A stretch of 64,000 nt of DNA, from contig NC_079315.1 in NCBI RefSeq assembly GCF_029931775.1, positions 115,254,274 to 115,318,273 on the forward strand. The letters are read 5' to 3'. Position 1 is the first letter of the stretch. Every line of letters begins with the position of its first letter. The notes under the pieces are model-generated. The model searched no databases, was not told where the DNA came from, and saw only the letters and a list, made by a program, of their open reading frames with translations. This DNA is from Euleptes europaea (lineage: Eukaryota > Chordata > Lepidosauria > Squamata > Sphaerodactylidae). This document shows positions 10,455-24,000 of this stretch, piece by piece. Position numbers and translations under genes: made by a program.

Positions 10455-11112
10455 ACGCGTAGTTGAATGGTGGAACTCCCTGCCCCAGGATGTGGGGATG
10501 GCCACCAACTTGGAAGGCTTGAAGAGGGGAGTGGACATGTTGATGGAGAAGAGGGGTATTCATGGCTACTAGTAAAAACAGATACTAGTCATGATGCAGA
10601 CCCGTTCTCTCCAGGATCAGAGGAGCATGCCAAATATATTAGGTGCTGTGGAACACAGGCAGGAGAATGCTGCTGCAGTCGTCTTAGTTTGGGGGCTTCC
10701 TAGAGGCACCTGGTTGGCCACTGTGTGAACAGACTGCTGGACTTGATGGGCCTTGGTCTGATCCAGCAGGGCTTTTCTTATGTTCTTATGTAGTTAAATT
10801 GTGGGACTCCCTGCCCCAGGATGTGGTGATGGCCACCAACTTGGAAGGCTTGAAGAGGGGAGTGGACATGTTCATGGAGGAGAGGAGTATTCATGGCTAC
10901 TAGTCAAAATGGATGCTAGTCCTGATACATACCTGTTCTCTACAAGATCTGAAGAGCAGGCCTATTATATGAGGTGCTGTGGAACACAGGCAGGACGGTG
11001 CTGCTGCAGTCATCTTGTTTGTGGGCTTCCTAGAGGCACCTGGTTGGCCACTGTGTGAACAGACTGCTGGACTTGATGGGCCTTGGTTTGATCCAGCAGG
11101 GCCTTTCTCATA
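10455..11112 (+). mobile_element. Two tandem CR1 (second subfamily) 3' ends
   Basis: Units 10455-10791 and 10792-11112, each from the TGG..GACTCCCTGCCCCAGG block to CTTATGTTCTT, head to tail. Confidence 0.8.
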
Positions 11113-11321
11113 AAAGAGGCTTCCAAAGATATGTGGTCCCAAACCACACAGGCAGGGCTGTGAAATCATGCTTGGAAATTGTATTAATAGACCTTACTTC
11201 TATCCCCACTAGGGATGCCAACCTTGGGGGTGGGGGTGGGTGGACCTCTCCATACTACAGTTCCCTTGGACAAAATGGCAGCTTCAGAGGGCATGCTTTA
11301 TGGTACTAGCTGGAGATAATC

Positions 11322-11468
11322 GTGCTGTGGAACACAGGCAGGATGGTGCTGCTGCAGTTGTCTTGTTTGTGGGCTTCCTAGGGGCACCTGGTTGGCCACT
11401 GTGTGAACAGACTGCTGGACTTGATGGGCCTGGGTCTGATCCAGCAGGGCCTTTCCTTATGTTCTTAT
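11322..11468 (+). mobile_element. CR1 (second subfamily) 3' tail
   Basis: GTGCTGTGGAACACAGGCAG to CCTTATGTTCTTATG; third copy in the cluster. Confidence 0.8.
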
Positions 11469-11479
11469 GTAGAACTCAA

Positions 11480-11516
11480 ACTAAGCAGGGTCGGCCCTGG
11501 CAAATACTTGGATGTG
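11480..11516 (+). repeat. 5S rRNA-derived fragment
   Basis: CTAAGCAGGGTCGGCCCTGG then TACTTGGATG matches the internal promoter region of vertebrate 5S rRNA. Confidence 0.5.
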
Positions 11517-11529
11517 TTGGCTTGTGCGT

Positions 11530-11740
11530 GTGTTCAGTGCCGTCAAGTCGCTTCCGACTCATGGCGACCCTATGAATCAGTCCTCCAAAATGTCCTGTCT
11601 TTGACAGCCTTGCTCAGATCTTGCAAATTGAGGGCCGTGGCTTCCTTTATTGAGTCAATCCATCTCTTGTTGGGTTTTCCTCTTTTCCTGCTGCCTTCAA
11701 CTTTTCCTATCATGGTTGTCTTTTCCAGTGACTCTCACTA
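11530..11740 (-). mobile_element. RTE/BovB LINE 3' end
   Basis: GTGCCGTCAAGTCGCTTCCG and CATGGCGACCCTATGAATC mark the BovB end. The longer copy at 44449 encodes a BovB-like ORF2 C-terminus on this strand. Confidence 0.75.
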
Positions 11741-11776
11741 CAGATGCTTATCAAAACTATTTTTCATAAAGATTGC

Positions 11777-11782
11777 TTTATT
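11777..11782 (-). terminator. HAUS1: HAUS1 polyadenylation signal (AATAAA)
   Basis: AATAAA on the minus strand about 210 bp past the HAUS1 stop, implying a short 3' UTR. A BovB LINE fragment begins about 40 bp further downstream. Cleavage position inferred. Confidence 0.6.
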
Positions 11783-11992
11783 GTTGATTTTAGAGGGACA
11801 TACTATAACACAGTATACAGTCTAGAAAGCTATACAGTTTTTTACAAAAGAAAATAATTCCCCTTGGAAGAAGGAAGATGAGGAAGAGAAGACAGCGTCA
11901 AGTAAAAAAATAAGAAAAGCATACCAACACTCAAAACATTTACAAGGCAATACATATAAAACTGTCCTGTTCTTTTTTCCATATCAGTGTCA

Positions 11993-12076
11993 CTAGGTAA
12001 ATCGACGTTTGCCAGATAAAGGCGCTGAAAGCGCCGACATGTCCACCATTGTAGAAAACTCTGCCTCAAGCGCATC
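11993..12076 (-). CDS. HAUS1: HAUS1 terminal coding exon 9 (residues 260-286, stop)
   Basis: Acceptor CTTCCTAG, then [16 protein letters not shown] aligning with human DSIEAELTRRVDMMEL, followed by [11 protein letters not shown] and TAG. The human protein stops at the equivalent of the L in MSAL; here the frame runs 11 codons further. Confidence 0.88.
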   Translation of the reverse strand, partial: DALEAEFSTMVDMSALSAPLSGKRRFT

Positions 12077-15000
12077 CTAGGAAGAGAAAGCCAATGGCAG
12101 TGTTTAGACACTTGCATTTGCGGGACACCCCCATGTACATGGCTTGTCTGTACAATACATACAAAAAGAGGACAAAACTGCATTGTGTTGGAAGGATGCA
12201 CTGCGGCTCATTTTACTGTACCTAGTATCTAAAAAGGTAAAGGTAGTCCCCTGTGCAAGCATTAGGTCATTACTGACACATGAGGTGACATCACATCCCG
12301 ACGTTTACTAGGCAGACTATGTTTATGGGGTGGTTTGCCATTGCCTTCCCCAGTCGTCTACACTTTCCTCCCAGCAAGCTGGGCACTCATTTTACCGACC
12401 TCAGAAGGATGGAAGGATGAGTCAACCCTGAGCCGGCTACGTGAAAATGACTTCCGTCAGGATCGAACTCAGGTTGTGAGCAGAGCTTGGACTGCAGTAC
12501 TGACGCTTACCACTCTGCGCCACAGGGCTCCTGTCGTAGTATCTAAGCTGAGCTTTTTCTAACTACTTTGGGAGAGCAGGCGCCTTTGGAAAGCTAGAAT
12601 GCTTCCCAACACACATGAAAGCTTCTTCCACATCCCTCCAAAGCCTCCGCCAGCTTACAGCTATTGAAAAGGACTGGATGTAAAGCATCACCTACAAAAA
12701 GTACAAACACCGCCAGCCCCCGGCATCTAAATTTGCCATAAAGGATGCAATAAAAGGAAGGGGGAAATGGGGGGAACATAAGGGAAGATTACACATTCAT
12801 TCAGTTTTCAACGGCAGAGGCCAAAAGATCACCCAATAGTGTAGATAGGACCCCTTTCTCTAGTACTTTTCACCCCAATCTTCTCTCCAGGGATGATTAC
12901 TCCCACACTAATAGATCTCAGCAAGACACTGGCTGCAGCCAATCCCAGCATCTGCCCTTCTACCAAATTCAGTTCTTTCCAATTACCTGGCAAAACCACA
13001 AATTTTCTCCTTGTCAGTTAAATGTTGAGGGATTTGGATAACCCCGAAGAACAGTTGGTTTTTATACCCCAATTTTCTCTACCATTTTTAAGGAGACTCA
13101 AACTGGCTTACAATCTCTTTCCTTCCTCTCCCCACAACAGACACCTTGTGAGGTAGGTGGGGCTGAGAGAGTTCAGAGAGAACCGTGACAGGCCCAAGGT
13201 CACTCAGCAGGCTTCATGTAGAGGAGTGGGGGAACCAACCTGGTTCTCCAGATTAGAATCCGCTGCTCATGTGGAGGAGTGGGGAACCAAACCCGGTTCT
13301 CCGGATTAGTACACTGCTCTTAACCACTACACCACGCTGCCCAGGGTTCCTTCAGACTCTTCTGAATACCTGCTGAGACCTGGTCACAACTGTCAGTATT
13401 CCATCTCGTTCCCTCATCTCAAGACTTTTCATGTTGGCTTCTAAGTGGGCATGCTCAGAATTGCCGCTGGCTTATTTCGAGGACCTCAAGCCAGAGCTAT
13501 GGCAACTGTTTGCCCTTAAGGAAGATCTACGGGTCCCTCTATGACTTCTCCAAAGTAAATGCTGCCTAAATGTTGGCTTCCTAGAGGCACCTGGTTGGCC
13601 ACTGTGTGAACTTGATGGGCCTTAGTCTGATCCAGCAGGGCCTTTCTTATGTTCTTAACACTTTTCTTTTGCATGTTTAGCTGCAGGAAGCATGCTTCTT
13701 CATTTCAGTCTGGAATTTTAGTGCAGTCAAAAGGGGCCCTTAGGTCACAAAGACACACCCGAGATTGGCAAGGTCCAGAAGACCAAACCTGTTCACCAGT
13801 ACAATGAAGATGATTTAATATGGGGGAAATAGCACTCACCAGCTCCCTCTTGGCTTCCTCGATCTTCACTCGAGCAAGAGAAGGACTCTGAAAGAGAACA
13901 GAGCACAGCCATTTCAGAAGATGTGGGGTCCCCACACTACTTTCCAAGTTCTAAACCAAACAATTGTGTGTAGCTAGGAAATACTACTACTACTACTGGT
14001 TGGCTTGGGACCAGAAATGGTCTATATTTTGGACCTTCCTGTATTTTGGAATTTTTGCATATAGATAATGAGGTATCTTGGGGTTGGGACCCAAATCTAA
14101 ACACGAAATTCATTTATGCTTTATATATACTATATACACATAGCCTGAATGTAATTTTAAAAAATGTTTTTAATAACTTTGTGTCCATTGAACCATCAGT
14201 GGCACTGCTGAGGGCCTGTGTGTAACGCCTGCATGCCGGCTCAAAAGGTCCGGTTTTTGGATCTATCCGGATATCGGATGTCCGGAAAAGGGATACTCAA
14301 CCTGTACTACTACTACTATTAACAATACTAATAATAACCCTAATAATAAAGAGTTAAGGAAATCAAGCATGTTCATCACACACACTTCCTTCAGTGCCAG
14401 CAGAACTGGGGACGAGCCATAGCTCTTCTTCACACAGAGGACGTCTCAGGTTCAGCCCCAGGGCACTTGGGAGTTAGATCACCTTAGATACCAAAGCTTG
14501 AAAAGACTTCAGCCTGAAGTGCTGCTTTCAGTCAGATTCGATTACCTAGTTCTGGGCTCATGAAAGCTTATGTTGGAAGAAATGTTGCTAGTCTTTAAAG
14601 CACCACTGGACTCGTTTTATTCTCTTACAAACTAACAGGACTACCCATCTGGAATTAGGACTGTAACAGTGCAGTCCCATTGGCGTCAACAGATTTGGTT
14701 GGGTTTAACTCTGTTTAGGAATACACTGTAGGTACCTCTTAAAGAACTACCCTTAATTATTATCAATAGAATCACAGAATCATAGAGTTGGAAGGGACCA
14801 CCAGGGTCATCTAGGCCAACCCTCTGCACAATGCAGGAAATTCACAACTACCTCCCCCCCACACACACATACCCAGTGACCCCCCTACTTCATGCCCAGA
14901 AGATGGCCAAGATTACCTCCCTCTCATCATCTGCTTAAGGTCATAGAATCAGCATTGCTGACAGATGGCCATCTAGCCTCTTCTTAAAAACCTCCAGGGA

Positions 15001-18000
15001 AGGAGTGTTTACCACCTCCCGAGGAAGCTTGATTTGGTCTACAGCAGTTTCATATGTAGGGCTGCCAGCTCTGGGTTAGGAAATTCCTAGAGATTTGGGG
15101 GGGGTGGAGACTGGGGAGGGTGGGGTTTGGGGAGGGACCTCACTGAGGTATAATGCCATAGAGCCCACCTTCCAAAGCAGCCATTTTCTCCAGGTGAACT
15201 GATCTCCGTTGCCTGGAGATCAGTTGTAATCACAGGAGATCTCCAGCCACCACTGGGAGGCTGGCAACCCTATCATTTATCCTCTGTCAACTCTTTCCAT
15301 GAAGTAGTAGTAGTTGGTTTTGATACCCTGATTTTCTCTACCTTTTTACAAGGAGACTCAATCCAGTTCACAATCACTTTCCCTCCCCACAACAGACACC
15401 TTGTGAGGTAGGTGGGGTTGAGAGTGTTCGGAGAGAACTGTGACTAGCCAAAGGTCACCCAGACTTCACATGGAGGAGTGGGGAAAACCAACCTGGTTCA
15501 CCAGATTAGCATCCGCTGTTCAGGTGGAGGAGGGGGGAATCAAACCCGGTTCTCCAGATTAGAGTCCACCGCTCTTAACCACTACACCATGCTGGCTCTT
15601 GAACTATACCACAGTGGAAAAGGATGGTTTGGACCAACAATAAGAATATGGAACTAAATGTTTTCTAAGTCAGGCCCACAATACTGGCAGGGAGGAATCA
15701 CTTCCACACTACAGCTGTCAGAGGCCTTGTTAACAATGGGCATTTACAAGACATAATTCAACAACTATGCAATTATTAACAAACAACCAAAAAAGCCCCA
15801 CTTGTCTACCCTGCCGCTACCAGTTCACCAAATTCATTCCCTCTGGTACCCAACAGTCCTTTCTTGCAGCCAGAAAGAAGCCCGCTGTATCTCACAGACC
15901 ACAGTGCTACCTGTTTCACCCAGTTATTAAAATTAAAGTTATAGGACACTTTTTACACTGAAATACATTATGTAATAATTGCAATTCAACAGCTTTGGCA
16001 GGAACAAATTACTGCAAACCTGCATTAAAGCGCTTTCACTTACCACTGGGTACAGCATAACTTTTTGGGGGGAAATGTTTCATATTGCACATGATGGTAT
16101 ACGGTTTAAACCAGGGGTTCCTAACCTTTTTGCGCCTGAAGGCACCTTTGAAATTCTGACTCAGGGTGGAGGGCACAACCACAAAATGGCTGCAACAGGA
16201 AGTGGAGCCAACCACAAATTGTCAGGGGGTGAAGTTATGTATGAAGAAGATTTGGTTTTTATATGCCGACTTTCTCTACCACTTAAGGGAGACTCAAACC
16301 GGCTTGCAATCACCTCCCCTTCCCCTCCCCACAACAGACACCCTGTCAGGTGGGTGGGGCTGAAAGAGCTGTGACTGGCCCAAGGTCACCCAGCTGGCTT
16401 CATGTGTAGGAGCGGGGAAACAAATCCAGTTCACCAGATTGGCCTGCCGCCGCTCATGTGGAGGAGTGGGGAATCAAACCCAGTTCTCCAGATCAGACTC
16501 CACTGCTCCAAACCCCACCGCTCTTATCCACTACACCACGCTGACTCTAATAGTGCATTCCTAAGGAGAGTTACTCCTGTCTAACACCATTTAAATGAAT
16601 GGGCCTAAACTGGAGTAACTCTCTTTAGGAATGCACTGTAATAGTAACGTTTCAACATTGCAGGCTGAAGCTCTGCTTGACAGGATGCCTTTTAAATGAG
16701 CATATTGTTTAAAAATATTTTGTTCCTTATACACAGCTTACCTTTAGCCGTGCAGAGCTGTGGTAGCAGCTGTTGCCAAAGCAATGCGTTTGGAGATCTG
16801 ATTGGCTTTCCAGATTTTCAATGGACAACTGGAAGCCCTACCGGGCAAAAGCCCCACCCGGCCCCACCCACTGGTGGGAGCTACAATGCCCACCGGCACC
16901 ATGTTGGGGACCCTCGATCTAAACATATTTGCATTCAGAAGGTAAAAATAGGAGAAAAAAATTACGGGCGTAAGGTCCAGATATGAGTCCAGTTTCTTCT
17001 TCAGAGGTGCTGCTTGCTTCTTTAACTCTGCTAGTTTCTGTGGACGGAAAAGAAATATTATACCCACACTGGCACCAGGTTTTTGTGAACCAAAAATGTA
17101 ATTAAAGCCTGTTTCAGGTTCTCTGGCACGAATGGCATCTGAAGGGATATACAAAACAATCAGGTTATGAAACCTATTTAAATCCTAAATTTCTATAATT
17201 TGAAAGACAAATTCAGAAAAGATATTCATATTTGGTTCTTGTTACTTATTAGACAACTTTTATTCATAGCATCATAGAGTCGGGACCACCAGGGTCATCT
17301 AGTCCAACCCCCTGCACAACACAGGAAATTCACAACTACCTCCCCCCCCCACACACAGTGACCCCTATTCCATGCCCAGAAGATGGCCAAGATGCCCTCC
17401 CTCTCATTATCTGCCTAAGGTCATAGAATCAGCATTGCTGACAGATGGCCATCTAGCCTCTGCTTAAAAACCTCCAAGGAAGGAGCGCTTACCACCTCCT
17501 GAGGAAGCCTGTTCCACTGAGAAACCGCTCTGTTAGAAAATTCTTCCTAATGTCTAGACAGAAACTCTTTTGATTTAATTCTAACCCATTGCTTCTGGTC
17601 AACCTTCTGGGGCAACAGAAAACAACTCGGCACCATCCTCTATATGACAGCCCTTCAAGTACTTGAAGATCTGTACACCTTGGTATCTTGAAGAGGGCTT
17701 GGCCTTAGATATAAAATGTGGATCCCTTTGCATTCTGAAACATCATTCCCTGGAAATGCTTTTTGAATCACCTAGTACATCAATGTAAATTTGCTGGAGA
17801 AGGCTATTTGAGTAAGCATCCTATTTCCAACCCATCCAGGGTGGATGCCAGCTAGAGGGCCATTTCCAAATACTGTCAACATCCGTAGCAGAACACCCAC
17901 CTCCGAGAGACTCACTAGAGACTCATGTGTCAAGGAAGCATCCATCCCACTCGCAGTAAGTTGTTCCTGGAAAGGGGGGCGGGGGAGAAGGGTAGAAAGA

Positions 18001-21000
18001 AAACAGGGAACAGCAATGAATACAGCTCCACAGCTAAATCAGGCAGTACAAAATTATTCAGAAGAATCAGACAAAAGGGAACTAGAGGTATAAAGGGTGG
18101 TTTATCACCTCTGTTTACCATGTAATTAAGCAACAAAGGGATCCTGTTATATCATTAGAGAGCCAGAGTGGTGTAGTGGTTAAGAGCAGTGGTTTGGAGT
18201 GGTGGACTCTAATCTGGAGAACTGGGTTTATTCCCCTTTCCTCCACATGAGCGGTGGACACTAATCTGGTGAACCGGGTTAGTTTCCCCACTCCTACACA
18301 TGAAGCCAGCTGTGTGACCTTGGGCTAGTCACAATTCTCTTAGAGCTCTCTCAGCCCCACCTATTGTGGGGAGGGGAAGGGAAAGCGGTTGTAAGATAGT
18401 TTGATTCTTCCTTAAGTGGTACAGAGTCGGTATATAAAAACCAACTCTTATTATTATCCAAACACTGGTCCATCTGTCCAGTATAGTCTCAATGTCAGTT
18501 CTATGAGGTCTTACAATAGTAATAATAAATTTTATTTATATCCCCGCCCTCCCCTGGTGAACTGGGGTCAGGGCAGCTGACTTCATATAAAATACAACAT
18601 TATCACAAATATATAAAATATAAATACAATGTAACATGGCCAATTTAAAACTCAATGAATTCAATCCCACCCTGATAGCACCTAGAAACTCCACATTTAA
18701 GGAAGATTTTATCTCGGGTGGTCATGCCTTCATATCCTTCACTGAGGTTTCTCAGTCCTGGGCGGGGGAAGGGGAAGAGGATGGAGATGGAAAAAACATA
18801 ACAGCAGGGAAGGTGCAATAAGAAATAAGTTTAAGGGAAAGGACCCTTTGCTCTGGTTAGACCTCACCTAGAGTACTGTGTTCAGTTTTGGGCAAGGCAA
18901 TTTAAGAAAGATGTAGAAAAGCTGGATCAGACTAAGAACCTTCAAGTCCAGCAGTCTGTTCACACATTGGCCAACCTGGTGCCTCTAGGAAGCAACAAAC
19001 AAGACGACTGCAGCAGCATTATCCTGCCTGTGTTCCACAGCACCTAATATAATAGGCATGCTCCTCTGGTACTGGAGAGAACAGGTATGCATCATGACTA
19101 GTATCCATTTTGACTAGCAGAAGTGGATAGCCTTCTCCTCCATGAACATGTCCACTCCCCTCTTAAAGCTTTCCAAGTTGGCAGCCATCACCACAGCCTG
19201 GGGCAGGGAGTTCCACAATTTAACTATGTGTTGTGTGAAGGAATACTTCCTTTTATCAATTTTGACTCTCTCACCCTCCAGCTTCAGCAGATGAACCCGC
19301 ATTCTGGTATTATGAGAGAGGGAGAAAAGATTCTCCCTGTCCACTCTCTCCATACAATGCATATTTATATAGACCTCTACCATCTCCCCTTAACCGCCTT
19401 TTTCCCAAGCTAAACACCCCTACGAGTTTTAACCGCTTCTCATGGGGCAGTTGCTCTGGCCTATTCATTTTGGTTGCTCTTTTCTGCACCATCTCTACCC
19501 CACTTCGTGAACTCAGATTGCAAATGCTTTTGAGTGGAATCCAACTACTTGTTACACCGCTCTGTAAGTTCAAGTTCATTGACAGCACAATTTTAGAAAA
19601 AGAAAAAAAGAGTCAGCAGTTGTAAAAGCATTCATCCTAGTCACAAGACAGTGTCTTCCCTGTAGTAACCAGGGCAGAACCAGGGCATGCTAACCTCGGC
19701 CGCCGTGATTCTGAATTTGAAGTCCTCAGATTTGTCCTTCAAGAACTTCAAGTTCTGGGTTCGGCTATCAGCTTTGGCTTTTTCCACCGCCAGAAGTTCT
19801 TCAGTTTTTTTAAGGTCGCTAAAATTAAAAACAAATGAGTAAACCAAAAAGGATTTCCAGAAGCAACTCATAGTAAATGCACATAGCGTTTAGGTGGAAA
19901 CAGCCCCAGAATAATTCAGGGGCTTCATATACAAGACCTCTGAGCCGCAGGGCCTGGAACCACAACCCCCCCCCCTTACTTCTGCCCCACAAAGACTCAG
20001 AAGAAGAAGAGTTGGTTTTTATACCCCGCTTTTCTCTACCTTTATGGAGTCTCAAAGCAGCTTACAATTGCCTTCCAGATTATTACTACTTTCTAAACAA
20101 ACTCTCCTTGTAAGGGAAACAATATTGAACTTATAAGAGAAGCTGGATCAGATAAATGTTATGCTGGAGAAGTTACTGACAGTAACGGCTCCATCTTCAG
20201 GGGAAGAAATTAGTGCCTCGATAAGGGAGGCGGCAGGAGGAGCCAGTCTCAGAGAAAACATGGATAAATCAACTGCAACTAACGCAGCAACAGTAATTAA
20301 TGAGGAGAGAAAGGATAAAAGCAAAGGACATTTCACTAAATAACTATCAGCCTCTGGGAAATAGAAACTCTTGATTCTCACAGAGGAAAAAGGTGGCCCT
20401 GTGAATAGGGAACCTGAGGGTCAATTATCATAAATGGGATAATGAGAGTTGTCGTAAACTCCTGGAGCCAAATTTTACATTGCAAGCATGAAGAGGTAGA
20501 TATAGAAAACCTGATCTGGCTGCCAAATAAGAACTTCTACAAAAGACTTGTCATAACATTTCGACAAAACAGGGTCCCATTATTGAATGGAGGGAGTATC
20601 TAGTGAAATATCACATCTTCCCCACAAGAGTATTTGAAGATAGTGTCTGCCCTCCCCTGTGCACTCTAAAAGCTCATTATAATAAGCTAAATACCACCAT
20701 GGGTAATAAGAAAGCTTCAGGAGGTACTCAAAGAAAATTGCTACAGAAAGGAAAAATGGTAAAAGAAAAAGAGACCCTGAAGCCAGAATTGCCTTCCAGC
20801 GCGGAGGCATATTAATACGTAAAAGAATGGTAATATAAAGGTAGATTTATTGTGTACATGAAATAATCTAGTTTAGCGCAGCAGATGAAGAATAAAAGCA
20901 ACATATAGAATGGGTAATATGAATTATATTGAGCATTACAGTGGAAATACTGATAAAGGACTTAGACAGATTATTCATTAAGCAAATATCCAGCACGACA

Positions 21001-24000
21001 TGATTAATTCAAAACGAACTCCCTGGAAGACTGATTATACTGTATGCATGTGAACGATTGAGTATATAATGTGTATTTTTCTTTTTTGAAATTTTAAAAT
21101 AAAATTTAAAAACAAATAAACAATTGCCTTCCAGCGTGGTTGTAGTGGTTAAGAGCGGCGGACTCTAATCTGGTGAACCGGGTTTGTTTCCCCACTCCTC
21201 CACATGCAGCCTGCTGGGTGACCTTGGGCCAGTGACAGTTCTCTCCGAACTCTCTCAGCCCCAACTACCCCACAAGGTGCCTGTTATGGGGAGAGAAAAG
21301 GAAGGCAATTGTAAGCCGCTTTGAGACTCCTTACAAGGTAGAGAAAATCGGGGTATGAAAACCAACTCTTCTTCCCAAGGTGCCCTCCCTCTCATCATCT
21401 GCTTAAGGTCATAGAATCAGCATTGCTGGCAGATGGCCATCTAGCCTCTGCTTAAAAACCTCCAGGGAAGGAGAGCTCACCACCTCCCGAGGAAGCCTCT
21501 TCCGCTGAGGAACTGCTCTAAGAAGAGTTGGTTTTTTATATGCCAACTTTCTCTACCTTTTCAGGAGAATCAAACCGGCTTACAATCTTCTTCCCTTCCT
21601 CTCCCCACAACAGGCACCTTTGTGAGGTAGTTGGGGCTGAGAGAGTTCAGAGAAAACTGTGACTAGCCTAAGGTCACCCAGCAGGGTGCATGTGGAGGAG
21701 TGGGGAAACCAACCTGGTTCTCCAGATTAGTGTCCGCCGCTCATGTGGAGGAGTGGGGAATCAAACCTCCAAACCCCGTTCTCCAGATTAGAGTCCACCG
21801 CTCTCAACCACTACACCATGTAGGCGAAAAAGACCAGCATTCCAGGAGCAGGCAAATCTGGAATGTCCGGACCCCAAGAGAACGGCCTTATTAATGTTTG
21901 ACTGACTACCCAGGGGATTGGCAGAGATGATAGTAAGCAGGTTTAACCCTGAAAAGCTGTCTGGATTGGAGAGCACGTCCAGCCTTACAAGAGCCATACT
22001 GAGATTTTTGGAGGAGCGGCAGGCAGGAAAGAGAAAAAGAAATAAAGAGAGATCTTCTGCTCAGGACTTACTCCTGTAGACGCTTTTCTAGCACCAGTGC
22101 TGAAGTGAGTTTTTTTCTCAGGGTGGTCAATTCATGCTCCAGGTCTTTGTTTCTTGATTCTGCTGCATACACATCTGAAGACAAGTCATTGATGGCAGGA
22201 ATGAAGCTAAAGACAAAAAAAATAAAGTGGTGTGTGAATCATAATTTTTTTTTAAAGAAAAGCTCAGCTTGGATTGAAGAAGAAGAGTTGGTTTTTATAC
22301 CCCAACTTTCTCTACCTTTTTTAAGGAGAATCAAACCGGCTTACAATTCCCTTCCTCTCCCCACAGCAGACACCCTGTAAGGTAGGTGAAGCTGAGAGAG
22401 TTCGGAGAGAACTATGACTAGCCCAAGGTCAGCCGGCAGGATTAATGTGTAGGAGTGGGGAATCAAACCTGGTTCACCAGATTAGCGACCGCTGCTCATG
22501 TGGAGGAGTGGGGAATCAAACCTAGTTTTCCACCTTAGAGTCCACCACTCATAACCACTACACCACGCCTGCTCTGGGGTGTGTGCATAAAAGGAGACCT
22601 GGTCATGCCTATTTTGGAGTTTTAAAGGAGTGACTCGCAATGAAGGAAATCTTCTCTGGCCCCATTCATAGAAACCAAATGATGTTCAAGAGACGTATAG
22701 AAATATGCTCAGATATAATTATCAGCAATGCAACAATTGCTTTCTGTCACTGTATCCCCCAAACAAGCAAAATCAATGTTGGTCAAACTGTAACCATAAC
22801 CAAAAAATACAACACTAGGCTACTGAACACATGAAACTGCCTTAAATTGAATCAGACCCTTGGTCCATCAAAGTCAGCATTGTCCACTCAGACCAGCAGT
22901 ATATACCCCTGCTTATGAAAACTTCATTCATGCAAGTGCTATAGAAGAGGATCCATTGTTCGTCATTTTCAGGGTTCTTCCGTCTACCAAAAAGAGGAGG
23001 AGAGCTTCATCTCGGCAAAGGAAGGTTTTGGCTGCTGGAACTAATATTTACAACCAGTTTCTGTCTATTTCTTTTTAAAGCAGAATGGGGCAATGACTTC
23101 CATTATGCAGTAGGTAAAGAGCTGCTTCGAATGGAGGCCCACCTTGACTGTGTTCGCATGAACAAATGCAAACGGTGTCACGTGTTCTTAAAGGGAATGT
23201 GGGAAAGGGTGCACTATTGCTATCAGGAGTTCTGCAGGGCCTGCAAGATGGAGCTATTCCGACGGGCTTACAGTTGAGGCCAGCGACGGTTCTCGTTATA
23301 ATTACTGGCCTCCCTAGTCCTTCCCCCTCCCCCGCTGCTGAGCGCCACCCCTTCTACACCACCTTGGTGGGTGGTTAGATTAATCTATTACCTGCAAATT
23401 TCTGTTTCTGGAGTTTTGGCGCCATTGAGGGGCGTTATTAGGCTATTTTAAATTGGATTTTAAACTATTTTAATGGGTTCTTGTTTTATTGTTTTTTAGT
23501 CTGCGTAAGCCGCTCTGAGCCCAACCTTCGGGTTGGGGAAAGCAGGGTAGAAATGTAATAAATAAATAAAAATATCCCATTTTGAGAGGCTGTACCCAGG
23601 ATTACAATTCCCATCTTCCCAACAAGGAGCACAACATTTGGAGAGACTGTGCACGGATACCCCACAACATTCTCACCCTTTAGAGAGAAGTGGAACAGAT
23701 CCTACTGCGGGAAGAGTTACACAAACAAGCTGTGCCAGAATAGTTTCAGAAGGCACCCCTGTCGGACTGCAATAGAAGAGCTAGATTCAAGTCCAGTAGC
23801 ACCATAGAGCGCAATAAGATTTTCAGGGTATGAGCTTTTGAGAGACAAAGCTCCCCAAAAGCCTTGTTGATCTCCAAGGTGCTACTGGACTCAATTCTAT
23901 TCCAGAATTGTAGCAGTGGATCCTCTTTGAAATAACAAAGGGGTTGGAATCATAGAGTTGGAAGGGACCACCAAGGTCATCTAGTCCAACCCCCTGCACA

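Larger units (their letters stand above)
16112..16915 (+). mobile_element. hAT-type element carrying two nested insertions
   Basis: CAGGGGTTCCTAACC start and ACCATGTTGGGGACCCTCG end; flanks GTTTAAAC and ATCTAAAC (6 of 8). A CORE-SINE (16242-16547) and a small palindromic MITE lie inside. Confidence 0.6.

Noticed and set aside
23100-23300. Possible exon near 23.2 kb (Cys-rich reading)
   Set aside because: No splice context or HAUS1 phase fit; better explained by the LINE end that follows.
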